From the NCBI GenBank assembly GCA_036924285.1, contig JAYKYS010000002.1, forward strand, positions 37,742,501 to 37,806,500: a DNA stretch of 64,000 nucleotides, in the 5' to 3' direction. The first letter of the stretch is position 1, and each line of letters starts with the position of its first letter. This DNA is from Asterella californica. Lineage: Eukaryota; Streptophyta; Marchantiopsida; Marchantiales; Aytoniaceae. The notes below the pieces were generated by a model, which saw only the letters and a program-made list of their open reading frames with translations, ran no database searches and was not told the DNA's origin. Below are positions 41,746 to 51,228 of the stretch, piece after piece. Both the position numbers and the translations under genes were made by a program.

Positions 41746-42659
41746 TGTAACGACCTATGTTACACATAGGAAGTTTGTCTATTAGTAAGGTGTTTAGTTA
41801 TAACTAAGTGTTGAGAATGTTTATTTGCTGCCAAAGTACTTTAAGGAGGTATCAAGTTAGTCATGACTAGCTAAAAGTTAGTTATGGTTAAACTTAGCTG
41901 TACTTGTAGCAAAATTCAGATATTTGCCAAAGAGTGAGCACTACTATCTTGTCATCTTGTCTAAAAGGTAGAAAGGAGGTGGAAAGTATCCCTTATCTCC
42001 TTTTTGACTTGATATTAGTGGTTGGAAAAGTTGTGGACTTTGTGGGCATTAAAAACAAGAAGAGATTCGACATGTTTCCTTTTTAGTGGATCCTAGTGTA
42101 GAGGGGGGGTGGAAATTCGAGATTCCTTGAGAATATTCTAGAATCCTTCTAGAAGTTGTTGACTTTGAAGGAATAAGCCCATGTGAAAAGGTAAGAAGCC
42201 CATGTGATTAATGCTTTTATCTTAAATAATATCTTAGTAAAACCCAGTAAAAGTAGTTACGGCTGAGTTACCAGAGGGTACCAAAGTAAAAACCTAGAAT
42301 GTATAAATAGAGGAGTAGAGAGGAGCTCCTCATCCTTGTTTTCATATCGTCGTAATGACAACTTGAGTAATATAGAGAATGTGGGATATTTTTAGCATGT
42401 GAGAACTTGAGAGACGTCGTTAGAATGGAGGATTTTAGTTGATGAGTTTAAGAAGATTTTTAGTTGATAAGTTTGTGGGTGTATGAATGAGTGAACTTAG
42501 CATTTTTCCCTTCAAGATTCATGGTGTGCTTCCATCAAAGTCATCAGAGGTGACCCCTGAGTGAGAGACAGACCCGACATGTTACAGATTTGTGGATGAC
42601 GATCTTGGAGATTGAGAGATCGGGGAGTAGTTGATCGATAGGACCGCTGAGGGTTTACA
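41746..42659 (+). repeat. Element C 5' LTR (copy C4)
   Basis: TGTAACGACC...GGGTTTACA, 914 bp. This is the long form, with both CACATGGGCT-type repeats (AAGCCCATGTG in this sense). It differs from its partner C5 by that repeat and by the 38-bp insert in C5. Confidence 0.94.
42302..42310 (+). promoter_or_regulatory. TATA box of C LTR copy C4
   Basis: TATAAATAG followed by GAGGAGTAGAGAGGAGC. As the 5' LTR of a full element, it would drive the genomic transcript. Confidence 0.6.
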
Positions 42660-42663
42660 TTTT

Positions 42664-42679
42664 TGGTTCCGTTGCCGGG
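42664..42679 (+). promoter_or_regulatory. Primer-binding site of element C plus copy
   Basis: TGGTTCCGTTGCCGGG four bases after the LTR, identical to the site in the minus copy. Confidence 0.72.
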
Positions 42680-42825
42680 ACCTCACTTGAAATGATCATT
42701 GAAAATGTTTAGAGTTCAGTTCTATATTAGACAAAAAGAGATTATGAGAGAACACATGGAGGAACGTTGGGAGGAGAGAGAGCTAACGCGATGTTAGCAA
42801 CATTAGAACCTTTCGTGTATCCCGT

Positions 42826-44852
42826 TATCGTGTCGGATATTTTGTGCGTGAAGGATGTCCAGGAAAATGCGAGGTTCCTGGCTGTGGAGATATTGTGTGT
42901 TGAAACAGAGACAAGACAGAGAAGAACAACCACGAAAACGAACGCGCAATATATACCACTCCAAATGTATGTACACTGCCGTTTCTTTCTCCTAAAAGCA
43001 CAAAACTGAGGAACAGACCAGAGCGGTCTGTAACCTACTTCAGAGCCCTAAAACAAACCCCTGAATCACAACTCTAACCCGAAACCACCGAAGCGTAGCT
43101 CAAAGTAAGAGAAACTTCTCTTTGCTAACAAACAGAGCCACAGCAGTATCACAAGATCCAAACCCAAGTCCAAACCACATCCATGTATAAGCTCTTAGCT
43201 AAAGTTAGCTACCACAAGCTGTATACAACCAACCAGAAGTCTAACGAACTCAAAAGAGCAAAACCCGTAGCGAAGAAACCGAAAAAGGCCTATCTGTGGA
43301 CTTCCTCTTTTCGCTGAACGGACTTCAGATGTCGATAGGGTCTCCTCCGCTGACTCCGTTAACCCAAGAAACCTTCAGATCCGACTCCCAACAGCCGAGA
43401 TATCGCCGATTTTCGGTCGCAGGTGATCGAACCTTCAAAAATTCCTCCCTGCGGCTTAAAACCGCACACACCGCACAAACGGATCGTCTAAACTGATATC
43501 CGTCTTCCCTTGCACATAGATCTAGCTACCCTGAACCCAACGAGACTCCAAACAAGTTGTTTGGAATCCCCCTTGCAAAACCACGCAAGAAATTTGATCG
43601 CAGGTTGCAAAAAACTGACGTAAACCGGCTCCCTGCGGCTCAAACTTGCTCACCACACCCAAACCAACAATCCAATCCACGTATAGTCTTCTCCTATGAG
43701 TAGATAAAGACTCCCTGATCGCATAGGCACCAAGAACGAAGAGCTTGGCTCACCTATCGCGAAGAACAGTCCAACCTCAGGTCGCAGGTGAACAAAAATT
43801 TGATGTAAGCGCTTCCCTGCGAGCCAATTTCACTCATAACTTCCAAACCGTCCGATGAAAACTGGTATCGTCTTCAATTTCCTGTAGAACTCGGTGTTCT
43901 GATCCCGTTGGATCCAAGGACAGCAAGTTTGGACTCCGGAACGGCCTGAACGGTCCAACTCTCCTTCACAGATAACTGAAAACCTCCAATCTGCTTCCTG
44001 CGTCTCAATTTCCATCAGTACACACTCCCCAATCCGTCTCTTCCCAAACCGTTTGAACCAGTGCGTAGCCTGCACAGATCTGAACCCAATGACGCCTTGC
44101 GCGCTTGCATTGGACTCCTAAATCTCTCGAACCGTCCGTTGACAAGTCGCAGGCGCAAGCTAGCCCCTTAAGCACCCCCCTTGCAACAGTCTCTGTACGT
44201 ACGAAGTTCAACCCCCAATAATAAGAAGCAGACCCCTTGCGTCTTTGATATAACGTCTGAAGCCCTAAATACCCAGTCAGCAAGTAAGTCAGTAAGGGCC
44301 TAGCTTGATTTTGCCTTTTTTCGAATCGCATAACTTCTTCTCTGGATGTCCAAACGAAATAAACAAGATGCCCATGGAAAGCTGACAACGAGCTCTATCC
44401 ATCTATACGATAAAAGTAAAGATCCGAAGTTGCGCCAAAAGCTCGTAAGCTGGGGCCTAGCTTGTTTTCTCCATCTTTCGAGTCCTGTAACTTCTTCACT
44501 ATGCGTCCAAACGAAGTAGACAAAGTGCCTATGAAATGCTGACAAGGAGCTCTATCCACTGGTGCGATAAAAACGAAGATCCGAAGTGGTGCCAAAAACC
44601 CGTAAGCTGGGGCCTAGCTTATTTTCTCCATCTTTCGAGTCCTGTAACTTCTTCACTAGGCGCCCAAACAAAGTAGACAAGATGCATATGGAAAGCTGAC
44701 AAGGAGCTCTACCCATCTATGCGATGAAAATGGAGATCTGAGATTGTGCCAAAATCCGTAAGCTGGGGCCTAGCTTGTCTTCTCATGAGTGTCTTTGGAG
44801 CGACAAGCATCGAAGTTTGAATTTCAGATAGGAGCCGGTCCACGACACGACA
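42826..44852 (-). repeat. Element I 3' LTR
   Basis: It matches 47313-49336 with only scattered differences. It includes a tandem array at about 44293-44780. The internal side (44853) is followed on the plus strand by TCCACCCCCTCTGAAC, the complement of the polypurine tract. Open frames here are duplicated with the LTR and are not taken as genes. Confidence 0.92.
44293..44780 (-). repeat. Tandem repeats of about 157 bp inside element I LTR
   Basis: The string AAGCTGGGGCCTAGCTT recurs at about 44448, 44605 and 44760, with a diverged first copy near 44290. Between copies are similar segments with CTTCGAGTCCTGTAACTTC-like and GACAAGGAGCTCTA motifs. The same array is at about 48777-49260. Such arrays in LTRs often act as enhancers; that role is inferred. 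Confidence 0.75.
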
Positions 44853-45544
44853 TCCACCCCCTCTGAACCTGTGCATCCTCCGGTATGCACCAGAGATACC
44901 AACCAAGGAGTGGACCGGCACGCACAATCATTCTCATCTTGTCATCCTCCCTCCCATCTCAACCTCATCCTCAAGTCCGCAACTCGATCGTGATCTTGAA
45001 ATTGCTACCCTGCCATGATCCTCCCTAGATCCATGCTCATCGACTTTCACCTCGAACCTCCCATCCAATCACCCCCTCTAAATCTACACATCTTCAATAT
45101 GCGAAGACATAGAAAGAATAACCCATCATACCATAGAAATGTCTTCCATTCGTCATGTAGAACCTCACCGTCGAGGTTTGTGACCCAAGTGTCGTAGTAG
45201 ATATCCCCCATCCTGCCAATCATCACTTGTATCATGACTGTAATCCTCAACCTCAAGCATGTACATGTCGTTATACGTAATCCTCTCTTCTTTTTTGTTT
45301 TTCTGAAGAAAAAAAACCACACTGCTGCAACCAAAATCCTCAACCGCAACCATCATTATCTCGCTGTACAATGATATCCTCCTCAACCATCATCCTCCCT
45401 GATCTCTTCTCCTGAAAATCCTCACAACCTCCCAAGCATCATCCTCTCAACCTTCCTGAAAATATTTACAATCCCCCAAGCATCATCCTCCCAACACAAA
45501 TCACCTTCAGCAATGGCTTCTCCCCTGTAAGCCATCGTTACCCA
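44853..45544 (-). other. Element I 3' region with polypurine tract
   Basis: It begins on the minus strand with GTTCAGAGGGGGTGGA beside the LTR, as in A and B. The rest is C/T-rich on the plus strand with repeated ATCATCCTCC-type words. I see no supported coding frame, and it probably replaced the pol region. Confidence 0.65.
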
Positions 45545-46359
45545 TCATCCTATACCCGTAGCCTCCAGAGCATCCATCCCTTCTCGTTCACCCTCAGCAT
45601 GTCCGTCTTTGATGAAGCCGATGTAAGCATCATGGACTTCCCTTGTAGTCGCTTCCAAGACCTCCCGTGATAAGAACCCAATCTTCACATCTCGAATGTG
45701 CTCCTCCCAACCTCCCTTCACATCCATCACTGCATCAATATCTGGTTGTTGTATGTTTGCAACCAGATCAACCATGTCCACTGTCTGCACCCCAACCATC
45801 TCCTCCGGTTGTGAAGGATCGTCCTCCATTGCCTGTTCAGGAAGAATAATTTCCTATTGAACTTTATCCTCCCCAACTTGCTTCTCTGAAAAAATCTCCT
45901 CTTGTCCCTTCTTCTCGCTCTGCATCGTGGATGCAGTATCCAACTGAGCTCGTTTAGATCCACGTGCTCATCCAATCATCCTATGGAGATCATGTTCAAT
46001 CTCCTCCACCCCTAGCATCATAGTTTGTAGCTTCGATAGCTACAACTGCATGTGCCGCAAAGTAATCATCTACAAACTTCTTCATCCCTCCTTTACCAAC
46101 GTTGGCTTGAAGGAGGAGTACCACGAACTTCTGAATGCAACCTTTCCATCCTCCCAAGAAATTACCTCTCGTTGCAAAGACTCTGCAAAATCGATGCAAT
46201 CGTCCCGCTGATGGTCAGTGCTATCACACCACAAGCAGTGATGTACCAAGCTGGTTTGGGTACAAGCTCCATCTTGGCCGACGATCTCTTATCCTCCAAC
46301 CTAGTCACCTTAGCTTGTAGATCTTGCATCTTTTGCCGTAGGTCTTCGATGGTTGGATC
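45545..46359 (-). pseudogene. Element I zinc knuckle and linker remnant
   Basis: A CX2CX4HX4C knuckle (CLWCDSTDHQRDDC) lies at about 46195-46240. Next comes GKGGMKKFVDDYFAAHAV at about 46080-46110, matching B's sequence after its knuckle. A frame at 45829-45545 carries a diverged linker block (IRDVKIGFLSREVLEATTRE) equal to the LGEILGIAKRE block of B. Frames shift between these pieces. The protease Asp motif is not found. Confidence 0.7.
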
Positions 46360-47139
46360 CTACTCCTCTACAACCACAACTGGAGGTTGAACCTCAGATA
46401 CTACCCGAACTGGTGTGGTAGTTAGCGATACAGGTGTCGACCTTGTAACCCTTTCTCTTGTAAGTCTCCGGACAAGAAGCTCAACCGCTTCATGCACAAC
46501 CTCCCAATTCCTTGTCAATCCTTCTTCTTCCTCCCCGTCCTCCAGAAGCAGCTCCAACTGTTCCTGCCATGGTTCATCCGCAGCTTGAAAAAACAGCTCC
46601 GTCTTGTAGCTCTCCAAGGTTAGCTTGTCCACCCGAGGTAGTTGAGAGAATTGTCTCTCAAACTCCTTTAACAGCTCTGTAGGCTGTAAACCCTTGCTGG
46701 ATCCGTTGACCCATCCCAAAAATGATTTTTTTGTTACTCGATCTGAGTTTCTCAAGAAATACTCTTCCCTCAACGCATGTGAAAATGCATCCCAGTTCCT
46801 CCCAAAACGTGTTGTTAGACCTTTCACATGCTCCCTTATCTCAGGCACTGCAGCGAGTTCGAATGTCTCGATCATCTCCTTCTCCGGTACCTGATCCAAA
46901 TCCATCTCCATCTTGTAACATCTCAAGTACTCAGAGATGTCTCTCCCACCAAAAAGATCAAACTTGTCGATCACCCTTCCAAGCGCCTTCTTCCCCAAAG
47001 CCTCCTTTTGTTGCTTCCCTTGCTCTTGTCGCATAAACAAAGTGAAGGCTTGAAACAATCGTGCAGTTGCTGCATCCAACTGCACCCCTGGTATCCCCTC
47101 TGATCTATCCATTCCGTCCAAAGTCATGGCTCGTCCCAT
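46360..47139 (-). CDS. gag: Element I Gag
   Basis: Capsid-type gag from ATG 47139 (MGRAMTLDGMDRSEGIPG); the open frame upstream starts at a non-ATG codon. Conserved parts shared with A and B are GGRDISEYLRCYKMEMDL, FELAAVPEIREHVKG, ALREEYFLRNSDRVTKKSF, LLKEFERQFSQL and TELFFQAADE. The tail is Val-rich. The frame is uninterrupted for about 260 residues, which fits a recently active non-autonomous element making its own gag. Confidence 0.85.
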   Translation of the reverse strand: MGRAMTLDGMDRSEGIPGVQLDAATARLFQAFTLFMRQEQGKQQKEALGKKALGRVIDKFDLFGGRDISEYLRCYKMEMDLDQVPEKEMIETFELAAVPEIREHVKGLTTRFGRNWDAFSHALREEYFLRNSDRVTKKSFLGWVNGSSKGLQPTELLKEFERQFSQLPRVDKLTLESYKTELFFQAADEPWQEQLELLLEDGEEEEGLTRNWEVVHEAVELLVRRLTRERVTRSTPVSLTTTPVRVVSEVQPPVVVVEE

Positions 47140-47312
47140 CCTCCCATCCTCCCATGATCCCAACTGTCTACAAATCCATCATCCCAGGTCCACAGCATCC
47201 TCCCGAACAACCATATCCATCTTCATCCTCGTTCATGATTGCAGGCCTCTTCTGCTCAGTTCTAACACCCAAATATCTCCACCCCAGACCTTCACGTCGA
47301 GTTCACCACCTA
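47140..47312 (-). promoter_or_regulatory. Element I leader with putative primer-binding site
   Basis: Minus strand after the LTR reads TAGG, then TGGTGAACTCGACGTGAAGG. The TGG-led segment is a candidate PBS, similar in its first five bases to A's site. The tRNA is not identified. Confidence 0.5.
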
Positions 47313-49336
47313 TGTCGCGTCGGACGTTTTGCGTGAAGGATGTCCAGGAAAACACGAGGTTCCTTGCTGTGGAGATATTGTGTGTTGAAACAGAGACAAG
47401 CAGAGAAGAACAACCACGAAAACGAACGCGCAATACATACCACTCCAAATGTATGTACACTGCCGTTTCTTTCTCCTAAGAGCACAAAACTGAGGAACAG
47501 ACCAGAGCGGTCTGTAACCTACTTCAGAGCCCTAAAACAAACCCCTGAATCACAACTCTAACCCGAAACCATCGAAGCGTAGCTCAAAGTAAGAGAAACT
47601 TCTCTTTGCTAACAAACAGAGCCACAGCAGTATCACAAGATCCAAACCCAAGTCCAAACCACATCCATGTATAAGCTCTTAGCTAAAGTTAGCTACCACA
47701 AGCTGTATACAACCAACCAGAAGTCTAACGAACTCAAAAGAGCAAAACCCGTAGCGAAGAAACCGAAAAAGGCCTATCTGTGGACTTCCTCTTTTCGCTG
47801 AACGGACTTCAGATGTCGATAGGGTCTCCTCCGCTGACTCCGTTAACCCAAGAAACCTTCAGATCCGACTCCCAACAGCCGAGATATCGCCGATTTTCGG
47901 TCGCAGGTGATCGAACCTTCAAAAATTCCTCCCTGCGGCTTAAAACCGCACACACCGCACAAACGGATCGTCTAAACTGATATCCGTCTTCCCTTGCAGA
48001 TAGATCTAGCTACCCTGAACCCAACGAGACTCCAAACAAGTTGTTTGGAATTCCCCTTGCAAAACCACGCAAGAAATTTGATCGCAGGTTGCAAAAAACT
48101 GACGTAAACCGGCTCCCTGCGGCTCAAACTTGCTCACCACACCCAAACCAACAATCCAATCCACGTATAGTCTTCTCCTATGAGTAGATAAAGACTCCCT
48201 GATCGCGTAGGCACCAAGAACGAAGAGCTTGGCTCACCTCTCGCGAAGAACAGCCCAACCTCAGGTCGCAAGTGAACAAAAATTTGATGTAAGCGCTTCC
48301 CTGCGAGCCAATTTCACTCATAACTTCCAAACCGTCCGATGAAAACTGGTATCGTCTTCAATTTCCTGTAGAACTCGGTGTTCTGATCCCGTTGGATCCA
48401 AGGACAGCAAGTTTGGACTCCGGAACGGCCCGAACGGTCCAACTCTCCTTCACAGGTAACTGAAAACCTCCAATCTGCTTCCTGCGTCTCAATTTCCATC
48501 AGTACACACTCCCCAATCCATCTCTTCTCAAACCGTTTGAACCAGTGCGTAGCCTGCACAGATCTGAACCCAATGACGCCTTGCGCGCTTGCATTGGACT
48601 CCTAAATCTCTCGAACCGTCCGTTGACAAGTCGCAGGCGCAAGCTAGCCCCTTAAGCACCCCCCTTGCAACAGTCTCTGTACGTACGAAGTTCAACCCCC
48701 AATAATAAGAAGCAGACCCCTTGCGTCTTTGATATAACGTCTGAAGCCCTAAATACCCAGTCAGCAAGTAAGTCAGTAAGGGCCTAGCTTGATTTTGCCT
48801 TTTTTCGAATCGCATAACTTCTTCTCTGGATGTCCAAACGAAATAAACAAGATGCCCATGGAAAGCTGACAACGAGCTCTATCCATCTATACGATAAAAG
48901 TAAAGATCCGAAGTTGCGCCAAAAGCTCGTAAGCTGGGGCCTAGCTTGTTTTCTCCATCTTTCGAGTCTTGTAACTTCTTCACTATGCGTCCAAACAAAG
49001 TAGACAAAGTGCCTATGAAATGCTGACAAGGAGCTCTATCCACTGGTGCGATAAAAATGAAGATCCGAAGTGGTGCCAAAAACCCGTAAGCTGGGACCTA
49101 GCTTATTTTCTCCGTCTTTCGAGTCCTGTAACTTCTTCACTAGGCGCCCAAACGAAGTAGACAAGATGCCTATGGAAAGATGACAAGGAGCTCTACTCAT
49201 CTATGCGATATAAAATGGAGATCTGAGATTGTGCCAAAATCCGTAAGCTGGGCCTAGCTTGTCTTCTCATGAGTGTCTTTGGAGCGACAAGCATCGAAGT
49301 TTGAATTTCAGATAGGAGCCGGTCCACGACACGACA
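47313..49336 (-). repeat. Element I 5' LTR
   Basis: 2,024 bp, starting on the minus strand TGTCGTGTCGTGGACC and ending CGTCCGACGCGACA. It contains the 157-bp array at about 48777-49260. It is nearly identical to 42826-44852. Confidence 0.92.
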
Positions 49337-50060
49337 CCGTAGTCATATATGACGCGTTCGAGGTTATTCTTTACATGTTCTTCACTAAGAAAGGGTTTGA
49401 GGAGAGTTGAAAGAGGGTGCAACTAGAGTTGTAGAGAAAGGAGGAGAGAAAAATTATTAGAGGAGAGAAATTTGTGAGTTTAGAAATTCTGCTCTCTGGA
49501 AAAAGTTTACAATCAGTGTCAGATTTTCTGTGAATTTTATTTTCCTGAGAAACTTTCCAGTGTTTTAGATTGGCTGATAACCTATCTATTACAAAAGAAA
49601 TCATAGGAAAATGTGGTCTAGAGAGGGAGCAATGAATTTTCAAAGTTGAGGGGGTCTATTCGTGAGAGTTGAGGAATTCTGTTCTCTGGAAAAAGGTTAC
49701 AGTCATTGTCAGATTTTCTGTGAATTTTATTTTCCTGAGAAACTTTCCAGTGTTTTGGATTGGCTGATAAGTTATCTAGGACAACAGAAATCAAGAGAAA
49801 AGGTGGTATGGAGAGAGAGCCATGAATTTTCAAAGTTGAGGGGGTTGAAAGTCCTGAGAGAAGTGAAAATATACAAATTTCAGTTCTCTGAAAATTTGTA
49901 CACTCAGCACCATCTCTTTTGATTAAGGAATTTTCTATCGAAACTTCATTAGTTAGTAGCTTGGAGGTTGAGCTACTGGAGATCACAAAAATCTTGGAGA
50001 GATCTCTTACCGATTAAGAGATATACGGTTCGACATACAAGGAGGTCTTGACGATACGTC
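49337..50060 (+). repeat. Element C leader after the I insertion, with tandem repeats
   Basis: It resumes at CCGTAGTCATATATGACGCG, continuing the leader cut at 42825. The array of about 190-bp units spans about 49480-49910, matching 26830-27290 inverted. Each unit has GAAACTTTCCAGTG and a segment near TGAATTTTATTTTCCTGAG. No coding frame is supported before ORF1. Confidence 0.75.
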
Positions 50061-50378
50061 ATGGGGAATCTAGTTCGAGTGCCGAGGTTGAAGAAGAGAC
50101 GTTTGGGAGTTAGAACGGAGACGGAAAGGCCAACGTTAAGTATAGAGGCGTTGCGATCAAGCATCTATTGCAGTTGGGGTGCCATTTTTGCTTTATATAA
50201 AGAAGCTTCTGCGGGAATCGGCGTAGATGCGAAGAAGATTGAGTTCAAAGTATCATTCACTACGGAGGCCACGAATGCTCCTGGCGAAGTAGAGTGTGAT
50301 CCTTACAAAAGTGACTTTAAGATGTCTGCTAGGATCAGTACAGACGATGGTCATGAGGATATTATCATGGACTCTTAA
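50061..50378 (+). CDS. Element C ORF1, 105-residue protein
   Basis: The frame from ATG 50061 is full length and unbroken, the same size as its counterpart at 26355-26672. Shared stretches are KKRRLGVRTETE, LSIEALRSSIY, WGAIFALYKEASA and NAPGEVECDPYKSDFKM. A basic start and an acidic end are visible, with no known motif. It sits between the leader and ORF2, before gag, a place where most Ty3 elements have no gene. Function unknown. Confidence 0.62.
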   Translation: MGNLVRVPRLKKRRLGVRTETERPTLSIEALRSSIYCSWGAIFALYKEASAGIGVDAKKIEFKVSFTTEATNAPGEVECDPYKSDFKMSARISTDDGHEDIIMDS

Positions 50379-50516
50379 TTTTAGATTGGATTTTATTTCG
50401 TTTATAGCATGTATAATACACGATTTTCAATATAAAGCTCGAAAGAGTTAAGAAAGTGATGTAGAGTTATTTTCTTCAAAGATATTTTGTCCACTTAATG
50501 GTTGAGAAGGTGCAAA

Positions 50517-51015
50517 ATGAGTGGAAGTTCAAAAGATTGGAAAGTTAGACTTAGAAACCTTCCTCAAGGTTTAGATGTCATAGTAAGTGTCGGAGAGAGC
50601 TCGAAAGAGATTATCGTTGAGTTTGAGAACCCTAGTATAAAACCTCAAGTAGTATCTCCGAGGAGAAGAGTAGAAACCGACTTGTGGTATTATTTCTCCG
50701 AGTATTGGTATTATTTCTGTAGAGGGTTGGGACATAAAGTAGTGAATTGTCTAGCTAGAATCAGAACCGAGAGAGTTAAAAAGGAAGCGGGAGTTTACTA
50801 ATTTAAGTCTTCGAATGGATCCATCGTCACCAGCGCCAATTCATCTTCTTGGAGAAGATCTTTGTCCAAGTTGTGGAGTGGGTGATCTATCAAGAGGACA
50901 CAAGTGCGTCGATGTGGCCACCCTACTTACGTCAGTAGTCGAGAAGTTGGACGAGACTCAAAGAGCTGAGACGGAGAAGTTGTCGACTTCAAAAGAGGAC
51001 TCGGCTAAGTTGTGA
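50517..51015 (+). pseudogene. Element C ORF2, zinc-knuckle protein, broken
   Basis: It starts MSGSSKDWKVRLRNLPQGLD. Compared with the minus copy, it has a short in-frame duplication before the knuckle (YYFSEYWYYFCRGLGH). A frameshift near 50780-50815 ends the first part at 50801. The second part continues in another frame with CPSCGVGDLSRGHKC and a C-terminal charged helix to 51015. A knuckle separate from gag's own knuckle suggests an added nucleic-acid-binding protein; this is inference. Confidence 0.62.
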
Positions 51016-51228
51016 TGGAGATCATTATTCGGATGGTGGAGAAGACGGTGATGCGACTCAGGCTCATGATTACCTTGGGAGAAGAGATGGCACAAGAGGT
51101 GTTGTTACAACCATTTCCTTTCATTTTATCTATGATAGATTATTCGCGAATGGAATTGGTGATGTTCGTACTCTTTTAGCGAGTAGTTATTGCACAAAAA
51201 TTAGAAGGGTAGAAAGAATAGTTACAAG

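Larger units (their letters stand above)
42826..49336 (-). mobile_element. Element I, pol-less relative of A and B in C leader
   Basis: Two LTRs of about 2.03 kb flank only 2.46 kb of internal sequence. The TSD is CCGT (42822-42825 and 49337-49340). The ends are TGTCG/CGACA; the plus-strand left end reads TATCG, one change from TGTCG. Gag, zinc knuckle and a linker block are present. Protease active site, RT, RNase H and integrase are absent, so A- or B-type enzymes probably mobilised it. The LTRs are nearly identical by eye, suggesting it is the youngest insertion here. Confidence 0.9.

Noticed and set aside
43296..44595. Several open frames in the I LTR, duplicated at 47780-49079
   Set aside because: They are identical because the LTR is duplicated. 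Those on the minus strand repeat with the 157-bp array.
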